Below the pieces are notes generated by a model that did no database searches, had not been told where the DNA came from, and worked only from the letters and a program-made list of their open reading frames with translations. A DNA stretch of 21,073 nucleotides. Origin: a virus. This document shows, piece after piece, positions 6,359-11,926 of the stretch (positions within the stretch are counted from its first letter, which is position 1; every line of letters starts with the position of its first letter). Position numbers and translations under genes: made by a program. The stretch is taken from positions 1 to 21,073 of IMG/VR virus record IMGVR_UViG_3300047471_000692; one strand, given 5' to 3'.

Positions 6359-6778
6359 CTATGGTTTGGTGAAGGCACGCCCGTATTGCTGCACGCCACG
6401 CCCAAACGGTTCGAGAAATGCCGGCAGATCGCCCGCGCCCAGCTGCCGCGCCAAATCGGAATTCTCTGCCGGCCGCGGCTGATTGTAATACTCCTGGAAC
6501 TGCCGATTGCGGATGTCGCGCGGGTCGGTGAACGGATCACGCCAAATGGCCGCCAGGTTTTCCATCGGCGCCCCGCCCATCAGCAGGTTGGTGAGATACT
6601 CGCTGATCGATCGCGGCCGCAGATCCTCCACGTTCTCCGAGCGCCGCATCGGACCAATATCGATGCGCGGCCCAACCGGAAAACGCCCGCTGGTGTCGAA
6701 TTCCTGCAGCCGCTGCGCCATCGCCTGGCCGAGCGTCTGCAGATCGCCACGCTGCGGCCAATAAGGAGATTCCGGCAT
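6359..6778 (-). CDS. Hypothetical phage protein
   Basis: This gene encodes 139 residues from ATG 6778, which overlaps the stop of the upstream gene as TGATG, with AAGGAG-type sequence just inside the coding start rather than before it. The composition is charged and helical with several Pro and Gly turns (SEYLTNLLMGGAPMENLAAIW, DPRDIRNRQFQEYYNQ). No transmembrane segment or catalytic motif is visible. It resembles in style the structural accessory proteins at the left end of the operon, but I cannot assign a family. Confidence 0.75.
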   Translation of the reverse strand: MPESPYWPQRGDLQTLGQAMAQRLQEFDTSGRFPVGPRIDIGPMRRSENVEDLRPRSISEYLTNLLMGGAPMENLAAIWRDPFTDPRDIRNRQFQEYYNQPRPAENSDLARQLGAGDLPAFLEPFGRGVQQYGRAFTKP

Positions 6779-6954
6779 CAGGGTTTCACCAACCCAGTGG
6801 CCAGCGCGATCGCGATCAAAACGATGATGCCCAAGAGTGCGAGTGCCGCGCCGAGCACGTAATCATTCACCGGCCAGCTGTTGCGCTCACGCCGATCGGC
6901 GGCGAGCTCCTCGTCACCTGGCAGCGGGATCTTGTTGGGTCGACGGTGCGCCAT
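6778..6954 (-). CDS. Small C-terminally anchored membrane protein
   Basis: This is a 58-residue protein from ATG 6954. The first 30 residues are charged and hydrophilic (MAHRRPNKIPLPGDEELAAD), followed by one membrane span (about residues 34-54, VLGAALALLGIIVLIAIALATGL). The start lies one base after the stop of the preceding gene (TGAGATG), and the stop overlaps the next start (TGATG). It is not found by length-limited gene callers. The function is unknown. Confidence 0.65.
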   Translation of the reverse strand: MAHRRPNKIPLPGDEELAADRRERNSWPVNDYVLGAALALLGIIVLIAIALATGLVKP

Positions 6955-6955
6955 C

Positions 6956-7147
6956 TCAATAGCTGCGGCTGCGCTTGCCGGTGTGCTCGCGCTTCGGCTT
7001 CGACAGCCCGGCCTCGCTCAGGGCGATAGCCACAGCCTGCGAGCGCTTCTGCACCAGCGGTCCCGTGGGCGAACCACTGTGCAGCTTGCCCTGCTTGAAC
7101 TTGTGTAGCTCCTGCTTCACGCCGGCACGCCCCTTGGCAACAGGCAT
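6956..7147 (-). CDS. DUF6496-like small basic protein
   Basis: This is a 63-residue, very basic protein. The pattern MPVAKG-KxxLHKFKQGKLHSGS, then VQKRSQAVAIALSEAGLSK, matches the DUF6496 family, short proteins common in Proteobacteria and their phages. The function of that family is not established. GGAGG sits about 7 bases before ATG 7147. It is the first gene of the leftward operon, separated by only 67 bases from the divergent rightward operon, and the palindrome at 7161-7175 lies 13-28 bases upstream of its start, where it could affect both directions. Confidence 0.85.
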   Translation of the reverse strand: MPVAKGRAGVKQELHKFKQGKLHSGSPTGPLVQKRSQAVAIALSEAGLSKPKREHTGKRSRSY

Positions 7148-7158
7148 GTTATCCTCCG

Positions 7159-7187
7159 TTGTCAGGTGACCTGACCTCTGCTATGCA
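7159..7187 (+). promoter_or_regulatory. Promoter of the small-gene operon with embedded operator
   Basis: TTGTCA (7159-7164) and TATGCA (7182-7187) are separated by exactly 17 bases. A perfect 15-base palindrome, GTCAGGTGACCTGAC (7161-7175), overlaps the -35 and the spacer. The 13-base core is identical to the one inside the rightward recombination promoter near 14276. Binding there would block polymerase, so the palindrome is best read as a repressor operator. Start ATG 7215 is about 20 bases after the predicted transcription start. Confidence 0.7.
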
Positions 7188-7214
7188 TTGTGCTTCCGCA
7201 ACGAAAGGACAGCC

Positions 7215-7430
7215 ATGCATACCTATTTGCGCACCATGCACAAGGACGGCAAGACCCAGCTCTACACCGTCGGATCCTGGGCGCCGTCGATCGATGACAA
7301 CAAACCCGCCGCACGCTGGATCCCGATCAAAGACTTCAAACGCGAAAAATACGCCGCCTGCTTCGTGTCGTTCCTCAACGGCGGCGAGGCGATCGAGCAA
7401 TTCATGATCACCTGGGACGGTGACCAATGA
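7215..7430 (+). CDS. Hypothetical phage protein, first gene of the small-gene operon
   Basis: This gene encodes 71 residues from ATG 7215, with AAAGGA about 7 bases upstream. An earlier in-frame start would fall at the promoter -10, so the later ATG is chosen. The sequence looks like a small alpha/beta protein (YLRTMHKDGKTQLYTVGSW, then WIPIKDFKREKYAACFVSFL). No known motif is recognised. The stop overlaps the next start by four bases. Confidence 0.7.
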   Translation: MHTYLRTMHKDGKTQLYTVGSWAPSIDDNKPAARWIPIKDFKREKYAACFVSFLNGGEAIEQFMITWDGDQ

Positions 7431-7513
7431 TCGGAGGATATATCGCCGGCTGGCTCAGCATCATCTGCTTCGGCCTCGTCATCGCCTTCCTGCTCGTGGG
7501 GCTCATGCAATGA
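7427..7513 (+). CDS. 28-residue single-span membrane peptide
   Basis: It starts at ATG 7427 and stops at TGA 7511-7513, with ATGA overlaps at both ends. Almost the whole peptide is one hydrophobic helix (YIAGWLSIICFGLVIAFLLV). GGAGG follows the start codon within the gene, and the upstream GGGACGG-type sequence is weak, so translation probably depends on coupling. The function is unknown. Confidence 0.6.
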   Translation: MIGGYIAGWLSIICFGLVIAFLLVGLMQ

Positions 7514-7710
7514 GCACCGCCCTGGAACGCGAACTCGAAGCCATCATCGATAGCCGCGGCATCCACGCCGTGCTCGTCGCCATCGGCCGTGTCTGTGCCA
7601 ATAAATCTGAGCACATCGCCGTCAATTGGCAAGACGCCAGCCTGGCCAAACGCTGGATCAAGCTCACGCACGCGCTCGCACCCATCATCGCCAAGACGGT
7701 CCACCTATGA
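7510..7710 (+). CDS. Small helical hypothetical protein
   Basis: This gene encodes 66 residues from ATG 7510, within the ATGA overlap. The pattern ELEAIIDSRGIHAVLVAIGRVCANKSEHIAVNWQD, followed by a Leu/Ala-rich helix, resembles short uncharacterised proteins I associate with Bradyrhizobium and its phages, in which a KSEHI...NWQD-like motif is common. No catalytic site is evident. It is coupled to the excisionase-like gene downstream. Confidence 0.7.
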   Translation: MSTALERELEAIIDSRGIHAVLVAIGRVCANKSEHIAVNWQDASLAKRWIKLTHALAPIIAKTVHL

Positions 7711-7934
7711 GCAGGAGCTCGCTCAAAGAACGCGCGTATGCCATCCACAGCATGCGCGTGATCTCGCTCAACCAGGCGGCACGCTACTGCGAACTCACCA
7801 GCAAGCAGCTGCGCGCCTTCATCAAGGGCGGCGCCGGCCCGCACGTCACGCGGCTATCAAACAAGCGTATCGGCTTTACGGTGCGTGATCTCAACAAATG
7901 GATGCTTAAACGATACATGGAGGAAAACCCATGA
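7707..7934 (+). CDS. Excisionase/AlpA-like winged-helix DNA-binding protein
   Basis: This gene encodes 75 residues from ATG 7707. The segment MRVISLNQAARYCELTSKQLRAFIK (about 16-40) is a helix-turn-helix of the MerR/excisionase type. It is followed by a wing with a basic stretch (TRLSNKRIGFTVRDL) and a final helix (NKWMLKRYM). Such small proteins regulate excision or act as local transcription factors. No integrase is in this window, so a regulatory role in this operon is as likely as excision. Confidence 0.75.
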   Translation: MSRSSLKERAYAIHSMRVISLNQAARYCELTSKQLRAFIKGGAGPHVTRLSNKRIGFTVRDLNKWMLKRYMEENP

Positions 7935-8089
7935 TGTGGCCGTTCGAACGTCAGGCCGATCGCATCGCTAAACTCGAAGACGAGCTCATCCGCGCCAACG
8001 CAGAAAACACGCGCCTGCATAACAAAATCACCAAGGCCTACGCCGCCATCGGCCAGGCGCTGGCCGCGCTCGATGAGGAGGGACTATGA
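7931..8089 (+). CDS. Small coiled-coil protein
   Basis: This gene encodes 52 residues from ATG 7931, directly followed by a second ATG that could also serve as start. It has a long amphipathic helix (ADRIAKLEDELIRANAENTRL) and an Ala/Leu-rich end. It is linked to both neighbours by ATGA overlaps. The function is unknown; an oligomerising partner for another small protein is plausible. Confidence 0.6.
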   Translation: MMWPFERQADRIAKLEDELIRANAENTRLHNKITKAYAAIGQALAALDEEGL

Positions 8090-8526
8090 CCACACAGATC
8101 GAAGCTTCGCTACGAGAGGCTGTCGAGGAAGTCATTGCTGACGGCGGCCGTGGCCGCATCAGATTAGACAGCGCGTGGCTAGAAAAAGCACAAGCCGCCC
8201 TCATCGCCGCTGCGGAGGTTGGCACTGAAGCGGAGGAAAATCACCGCATGGGATTTGTCAGCGGCACAGCAGCAGATGGTGATAAATGGGATCGTTGGTA
8301 CGGCAGCCTTCCATGCGATCTACGGAGAAAACTATCGCTGCATGACTTTAAACGGCTTGGCGATCTTTTCGACAATGTTGGACAGCCGGAAGATTGGATC
8401 AAGAAGCGAGCTAACATTCGCGCTACTGCCATCGAACGCTGCGCCCAGTGGCTTATAGAGAATTACGGCAACAGCATGCGCTCAGTAGCCCATGACATGC
8501 GCCGTGCGCTGAAGGATAAGCCGTGA
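8086..8526 (+). CDS. Hypothetical phage protein
   Basis: This 146-residue protein is the largest in the small-gene operon. It is mostly helical. The centre has a compact motif (DKWDRWYGSLPCDLRRKLSLHDF), and the end reads like a common phage tail segment (ERCAQWLIENYGN, then RRALKDKP). Its DNA looks richer in A and T than neighbouring genes, suggesting separate acquisition. It shares a 17-base identical segment (GCCGCTGCGGAGGTTGG, 8206-8222) with the next gene in the same reading frame. No function is recognised. Confidence 0.75.
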   Translation: MTTQIEASLREAVEEVIADGGRGRIRLDSAWLEKAQAALIAAAEVGTEAEENHRMGFVSGTAADGDKWDRWYGSLPCDLRRKLSLHDFKRLGDLFDNVGQPEDWIKKRANIRATAIERCAQWLIENYGNSMRSVAHDMRRALKDKP

Positions 8527-8780
8527 AACCAACACCTCCCGACAAAACAGATCGAGGGACCAAGCCAACTCAGGGCGATTACGATAGAGCCGCTGCGGAG
8601 GTTGGGGATAGCAAAGAACGCATTGCGGCAGATCAGGCATGGGTCGATGCTTGTGTCGCCGCCGAACGCGAACGCTGCGTCGAAATCGTCCAGCACTGGC
8701 TCACCGCGATGAACATGCTGCACGACGAAAAGGGCGAGGCTCTGCTGTACAAACTGCGCAAACTGAAGGAGCAACCATGA
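8523..8780 (+). CDS. Hypothetical charged helical protein
   Basis: This gene encodes 85 residues starting with GTG 8523 in a GTGA overlap. A Pro/Thr/Lys-rich N-terminus leads into helices (DQAWVDACVAAERERCVEIVQHW). The pattern AAERERC...I resembles many short phage proteins of unknown role. The segment AAAEVG is encoded by the same 17 bases found in the preceding gene, which hints at local duplication or recombination. Confidence 0.7.
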   Translation: MKPTPPDKTDRGTKPTQGDYDRAAAEVGDSKERIAADQAWVDACVAAERERCVEIVQHWLTAMNMLHDEKGEALLYKLRKLKEQP

Positions 8781-8872
8781 CCACAGACACGCTCGAAGAG
8801 CTGATCGGCTTTGTCCTGTTCCTAGTGCTGATCGCCAGCGTCGCCATGTTCTCAATGCGGGGGATGACATGA
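8777..8872 (+). CDS. 31-residue membrane peptide
   Basis: It starts at ATG 8777 and overlaps by four bases at both ends. After a short acidic N-terminus (TTDTLEEL), one transmembrane helix follows (IGFVLFLVLIASVAMFSM). AAGGAG precedes the start by about 6 bases. The function is unknown. Confidence 0.6.
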   Translation: MTTDTLEELIGFVLFLVLIASVAMFSMRGMT

Positions 8873-9006
8873 CAATCTTGTCGCTGCTGATCGGCTTCGT
8901 CGGCGGGATAGGTTTTATGCTCCTGCTGGCATGGTTCACACGCGACGATTTTCCGACGCTGTTCGTGCCGCGTGATTGGGATTCGCCGCCGTGGGATGGA
9001 AAGTGA
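8869..9006 (+). CDS. 45-residue membrane peptide with aromatic tail
   Basis: It starts at ATG 8869 with an ATGA overlap. An N-terminal hydrophobic helix (LSLLIGFVGGIGFMLLLAWF) is followed by an acidic and aromatic tail (RDDFPTLFVPRDWDSPPWDG). One span with the tail on the other side of the membrane is predicted. The function is unknown. Confidence 0.6.
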   Translation: MTILSLLIGFVGGIGFMLLLAWFTRDDFPTLFVPRDWDSPPWDGK

Positions 9007-9116
9007 TCGACCTCTACATCAAGCTCGTGCAGGCCGCGATCCTCACCACGATTTTGGTCATCCTGTGGGTCGGGCTCTACGTGTTCGTGCGCGGTGTGGA
9101 AATCGTTCTCGACTGA
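9003..9116 (+). CDS. 37-residue membrane peptide, last gene of the operon
   Basis: It starts at GTG 9003 in a GTGA overlap and ends at TGA 9116, five bases before a strong stem-loop. One central membrane helix is predicted (ILTTILVILWVGLYVFV) with a short acidic end. It closes a run of ten genes whose nine junctions are all 4-base overlaps. Confidence 0.6.
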   Translation: MIDLYIKLVQAAILTTILVILWVGLYVFVRGVEIVLD

Positions 9117-9120
9117 GCTC

Positions 9121-9155
9121 GGGCAGCTGCCGTGCCGTGACGCCGGCAGCTGCCC
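9121..9155 (+). terminator. Strong 12-base-pair stem-loop after the small-gene operon
   Basis: GGGCAGCTGCCG and its exact reverse complement are separated by 11 bases. It begins five bases after the last stop. No T-run follows, so it may act as a Rho-assisted terminator or an RNA 3' end protector. Confidence 0.6.
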
Positions 9156-9210
9156 CTCGATCGATCGCGGGCGGGCTGGGAGAGTTGGCCGCGGTCAACC
9201 GGAACGCAAT

Positions 9211-9242
9211 AGCGCCCTGGCGAGGACAGTCACCAGGGCGCT
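9211..9242. terminator. Second stem-loop between convergent operons
   Basis: AGCGCCCTGG and CCAGGGCGCT form a perfect 10-base-pair stem around a 12-base loop. With the preceding stem-loop it fills the 222-base gap between convergent gene ends (9116 and 9339) and could stop transcription from either side. Confidence 0.6.
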
Positions 9243-9309
9243 TACGCTTGTAGCTCCGCAACAGCACCAATACTACAGATATGCATCCGTTCGTCAGTAC
9301 GGTCAAGTT

Positions 9310-9330
9310 GCGAGCCTCAGAGAAGCTCGC
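9310..9330. terminator. Small stem-loop after the leftward unit
   Basis: GCGAGC and GCTCGC form a 6-base-pair stem around nine bases. It lies 9 bases past the stop of the leftward gene ending at 9339. It is weaker than the other two and lacks a clear T-run. Confidence 0.4.
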
Positions 9331-9338
9331 TGGTGCGT

Positions 9339-9617
9339 TTAAACGCTGGCGCCCTCACCATCACGCAGCAAGAGGCCTTCCTGCGCACGAGGCACGCGCC
9401 CCTCGCGAGCCCAACGCCAATCAGCGGCCGACTCCAGCGAGATCCAACGCCGCTTGCCCAGCTGCATCTCGATCGGCCCGAAGCCACTGTTGCGGAGCTC
9501 GTTGTACCAGCTGCGCGACATGCGATGCGCCGCGCAGAATTCGGCGATCGAATAAACCGCCGGAGCAATGGGCAGCGGGCGCTTGCGCGCCCGTGCCTTC
9601 TTTTTGGTTTTTCGCAT
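9339..9617 (-). CDS. AlpA/excisionase-like DNA-binding protein
   Basis: This gene encodes 92 residues from ATG 9617, which overlaps the stop of the preceding gene as TGATG and has GGGGAGA about 8 bases upstream. A basic N-terminus (KTKKKARARKR) precedes a winged helix: YSIAEFCAAHRMSRSWYNELRNS (helix-turn-helix), then LGKRRWISLESAADW (wing and last helix). This is the pattern of AlpA-type regulators and phage excisionases. It is the last gene of a leftward three-gene unit. The target site is unknown. Confidence 0.8.
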   Translation of the reverse strand: MRKTKKKARARKRPLPIAPAVYSIAEFCAAHRMSRSWYNELRNSGFGPIEMQLGKRRWISLESAADWRWAREGRVPRAQEGLLLRDGEGASV

Positions 9618-9784
9618 CAGTGATTCTCCCCTTGCGGATCGATGTACTCGGTTGACCATTGTCGGCACTGCCGACACTGCCATTCGCGCGGATCCTTCCA
9701 GCTGCGCGCCCAGGCATATCGCATGCCCTGGCAGTGCGTGCATTCGTGCAGGTGGTTCATGAAACCATTTATCCCCTGGTTCAT
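9617..9784 (-). CDS. Small zinc-ribbon protein
   Basis: This gene encodes 55 residues from ATG 9784, one base beyond the stop of the preceding gene (TAACATG). Two CxxC knuckles, CTHC (15-18) and CRQC (40-43 approximately), separated by an aromatic basic stretch (MRYAWARSWKDPREW), indicate a zinc ribbon. Such small phage proteins often bind nucleic acid or a host protein. No further family is recognised. GGTGG lies about 6-10 bases before the start. Confidence 0.7.
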   Translation of the reverse strand: MNQGINGFMNHLHECTHCQGMRYAWARSWKDPREWQCRQCRQWSTEYIDPQGENH

Positions 9785-9785
9785 G

Positions 9786-10073
9786 TTACCACCCGCCCAG
9801 CTGCTTGCGCTCGTGCGCGATCTCGGCATCGACCTGGGCCTCGGCGTCCTCTCCGAGGGCGGTCTTGAGTGTGGAGTGCAGTTCGGCGGGGTCGTCGAGC
9901 GAAACGACTGTGATGCCCTTGCGCTCAAGCTCTGACGGCCAGAGCACGCTCGGATGGCAGAGAACCATCATCTTGCCGTTGGCCTTCTGCCTGACCGGAT
10001 AGCCTTGCGCGGCGAATAGGTCGGCGCGGTCGTCTGATACGCAGTACCAGTGTTTGCCTTGACGATGTCTCAT
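9786..10073 (-). CDS. Hypothetical phage protein
   Basis: This gene encodes 95 residues from ATG 10073, chosen because AGGAG is 7-8 bases upstream; the earlier in-frame GTG lies close to the promoter. The N-terminal half looks like a compact beta-rich fold (HWYCVSDDRADLFAAQGYPV, then NGKMMVLCHPS). The C-terminal half is an acidic helix (GEDAEAQVDAEIAHERKQLG). The function is unknown. It is the first gene of the leftward unit from the divergent promoter at 10099-10126. Confidence 0.75.
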   Translation of the reverse strand: MRHRQGKHWYCVSDDRADLFAAQGYPVRQKANGKMMVLCHPSVLWPSELERKGITVVSLDDPAELHSTLKTALGEDAEAQVDAEIAHERKQLGGW

Positions 10074-10098
10074 GTCAATCTCCTGTTGACCAGACACC

Positions 10099-10126
10099 AG
10101 TGTACACAGGTGGACACTCCTGTCAA
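10099..10126 (-). promoter_or_regulatory. Leftward promoter of the zinc-ribbon/AlpA unit
   Basis: On the minus strand TTGACA (10121-10126) is followed after 16 bases by TACACT (10099-10104), giving a consensus -35 and a fair -10. The half-site CAGGTG (10107-10112) lies next to the -10, as in the promoter near 14236, so weak control by the same regulator is possible. Confidence 0.65.
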
Positions 10127-10134
10127 CTTTGCTG

Positions 10135-10163
10135 TTGACACCCCGATGGGCTCGGACTAGGTT
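10135..10163 (+). promoter_or_regulatory. Rightward promoter, back to back with the leftward one
   Basis: TTGACA (10135-10140) and TAGGTT (10158-10163) have a 17-base spacer. The two divergent -35 boxes form the perfect inverted repeat TGTCAAC/GTTGACA (10121-10140), so two polymerases would compete for the same face of DNA. Confidence 0.65.
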
Positions 10164-10188
10164 CCGATCACCGCAACAGGAGACACCA

Positions 10189-10413
10189 ATGCGCGTACAA
10201 ATCCCTGCCTATACCGATCGCTGGATGATGGGCGATCGCTACGGCGAAGTCACACGGACTACTCGCTCACGGATGGCGACTCCCGCCAATGCCGTCCGCG
10301 CAGCCTTATTGACCAAGAACCCCCACGCAGGACAGCGCGAGATCGCCTACGTCAAGCTCGACAAGTCGGGCAAGACCGTCCGCGTCATCCTCGATGACTG
10401 CCAGGAGGTGTGA
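10189..10413 (+). CDS. Small conserved phage protein with IPAYTDRWMMGDRYG motif
   Basis: This gene encodes 74 residues from ATG 10189, with AGGAG 8 bases before it; longer starts would begin inside the promoter. The N-terminal motif IPAYTDRWMMGDRYGEV and the end YVKLDKSGKTVRVILDDC look like a small beta-barrel. Similar short proteins occur, as I recall, in many Bradyrhizobium genomes and phages and are unnamed. It is cotranscribed with the next small gene. Confidence 0.75.
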   Translation: MRVQIPAYTDRWMMGDRYGEVTRTTRSRMATPANAVRAALLTKNPHAGQREIAYVKLDKSGKTVRVILDDCQEV

Positions 10414-10414
10414 G

Positions 10415-10648
10415 ATGGTCGATAAGATCTTAAAAAAGCAGGAAAACCTTCAGCGCATCCGCAACGCGCGTGCGCGATGGTGGAAGAAGCTTTCCAGGGC
10501 GACGCTGGAGATCAACAAATTGAACGATGAGGAGCGCAGGCTCCTCAAGCCGCGCAAGCTTGAGCTCCACGAGATCGCCGAGGTCACCAGCAAGGAATAT
10601 CACAAGATCAGAGAACAGGATTTCGACGACGCGATCCCGCCCTGGTGA
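10415..10648 (+). CDS. Small basic helical protein
   Basis: This gene encodes 77 residues from ATG 10415, one base after the previous stop, with AGGAGG 8-9 bases before it. It is very rich in Lys, Arg and Glu, with long helices (KKQENLQRIRNARARWWKKL, then KLNDEERRLLKPRKLELHEI). This could be nucleic-acid or protein binding. No family is recognised. The stop is followed by a 16-base palindrome (TGTTTCT/AGAAACA, 10652-10667) and then an intrinsic terminator. Confidence 0.7.
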   Translation: MVDKILKKQENLQRIRNARARWWKKLSRATLEINKLNDEERRLLKPRKLELHEIAEVTSKEYHKIREQDFDDAIPPW

Positions 10649-10672
10649 AATTGTTTCTCAAGAAACACTGCG

Positions 10673-10703
10673 CAGCTGCGGCTCACCCCCGCAGCTGTTT
10701 TTT
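10673..10703 (+). terminator. Rho-independent terminator
   Basis: The stem CAGCTGCGG/CCGCAGCTG has a 7-base loop and is followed by TTTTTT (10698-10703). This is a classical intrinsic terminator for the two-gene rightward unit. It also abuts the stop of the leftward operon that ends at 10702. Confidence 0.85.
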
Positions 10704-11124
10704 ATTGCAGGCCGACCCACCGCTGATCGAACTGAGACAGATCCGGCCAGCAGCATTCTTCCTGCACCTCTGGCAGCAGCACGGGCGGTGGCTTGAGCGG
10801 CGCCGCCTCATCGAACGGCCGACGCTGGTACCATGTGACGCCGTCGAGGCCGGTGTCGGCGTGCAGCTGATTGAATAGCGGGTCGCCTTTTATCCGCTTC
10901 GGTTTTTCCTCCGACCAATGCAGCTGTGATTTCGAAACGACACCATGCTCGCCGCGGTACCAGCAGCGCCGGCCGTCGATCTGTCGCCAGGACCAATAGC
11001 TGCCGCCCTCCGGCCGCTCTTTGCATTCGATCGCAGCCGCGAAACCGACGAACACCAAATAGATCGCAAACGCGCACAGCATCACGAGTGCCAGGCGCAG
11101 GCCTTCAAGCGCGACCTCTTTCAT
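10702..11124 (-). CDS. Membrane-anchored or secreted protein of unknown function
   Basis: This is a 140-residue protein. Residues 9-31 (LRLALVMLCAFAIYLVFVGFAAA) are a signal peptide or N-terminal anchor. The exported part begins with a segment rich in Cys and aromatics (CKERPEGGSYWSWRQIDGRRCWYRG), which I recall from many short Rhizobiales proteins of unknown role. The start ATG 11124 overlaps the upstream stop (ATGA). It is the last gene of the leftward replication operon. A superinfection or envelope role is possible but not shown. Confidence 0.75.
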   Translation of the reverse strand: MKEVALEGLRLALVMLCAFAIYLVFVGFAAAIECKERPEGGSYWSWRQIDGRRCWYRGEHGVVSKSQLHWSEEKPKRIKGDPLFNQLHADTGLDGVTWYQRRPFDEAAPLKPPPVLLPEVQEECCWPDLSQFDQRWVGLQ

Positions 11125-11702
11125 TTCAACCCTCTCCCCTTAGCTGACCTGGCGAACGACAGCGTTGCCAGGGCGTCACGGAATCGATCACTGGTGTAGC
11201 GCTGCTTGCGGATGTCGCAGGCGCCGAATAGCGCCAGGGCTGCGATCGAGAACGACGCGCGGTTGCCCAAGATTATCCACAGCAATCGTGTGTCGAGCGG
11301 ACCAACGTGGCGCAGTAGCCAGGTGAGGAAACTGTTGACCTCTCGGGCGCGCTCGAGTCCGACGATGTTCTTGAGCTCGGCCGACGCCTTGCCATCGATG
11401 CGATCGCCCTCGAACCATTGCCCGATGCCGGACACGCGCGACATATTCTCGAACACGAGCTCGACGTCACGGCCCATCTGGAATGACGCTTCGTCGATGC
11501 GGCCGGCGCGCCGCTCGCGATCGAGCAGATCGATGCGCGCCAGAGCTCGCACGCGACGCTGCGGTTCGTAGGCGTCGGTCACCGCGATCGGCACCACATC
11601 GCGTGCGCTGTTGTTCACCGAGCGCGGAGGTGTCGAGTAGCCGCCGGTCGGCTCGGGAACGCGGCGCAGATCGTGCCGGCCTGGACCGCTCGGCCGCGTC
11701 AT
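11121..11702 (-). CDS. DUF6456-like phage protein
   Basis: This gene encodes 193 residues. ATG 11702 is chosen for its TGATG overlap with the upstream gene; GTG 11705 is one codon earlier. After a disordered N-terminus rich in Pro, Arg and Ser, the body has a helical pattern: DLLDRERRAGRIDEASFQMGRDVE, then LERAREVNSFLTWLLRHVGP, then RYTSDRFRDALATL. This resembles DUF6456 proteins, whose role is not established. In the phage context a late-gene activator or other regulator is possible. The domain call rests on remembered patterns. Confidence 0.65.
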   Translation of the reverse strand: MTRPSGPGRHDLRRVPEPTGGYSTPPRSVNNSARDVVPIAVTDAYEPQRRVRALARIDLLDRERRAGRIDEASFQMGRDVELVFENMSRVSGIGQWFEGDRIDGKASAELKNIVGLERAREVNSFLTWLLRHVGPLDTRLLWIILGNRASFSIAALALFGACDIRKQRYTSDRFRDALATLSFARSAKGRGLK

Positions 11703-11926
11703 CACAATCGATCCGCAAATGACAGCTGACCCGGCAGCGGTTTTTTGCCCAGCTCAATCGCGGCCGGGCCTTCGTAATCGGCCGCGATCGCTTGCATCAG
11801 TGCGATCTCGCGCTCGGCCTGGTCTAGCTTCATTTTGCCCATTTCGACCCAGCGCGGGTAGACGCGCTTGCGCATCGCGAGCTCGCGGCGGATGGAAATA
11901 AGCTTCTCTTCTGCTGTGAATGTCAT
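11702..11926 (-). CDS. Small conserved phage protein (MTFTAEEKL-type)
   Basis: This gene encodes 74 residues from ATG 11926 in an ATGA overlap with the methyltransferase gene. The pattern EEKLISIRRELAMRKRVYPRWVEMGKM, then AEREIALMQAIAADYE, is typical of a short helical protein found in many phages of Proteobacteria next to replication or recombination genes. The function is unknown. Confidence 0.8.
   Translation of the reverse strand: MTFTAEEKLISIRRELAMRKRVYPRWVEMGKMKLDQAEREIALMQAIAADYEGPAAIELGKKPLPGQLSFADRL

Noticed and set aside
7215-9116. A toxin-antitoxin or abortive-infection system
   Set aside because: Small membrane peptides next to a DNA-binding protein are suggestive, but no known toxin or antitoxin motif is visible and the ten-gene chain does not match the usual two-gene layout.
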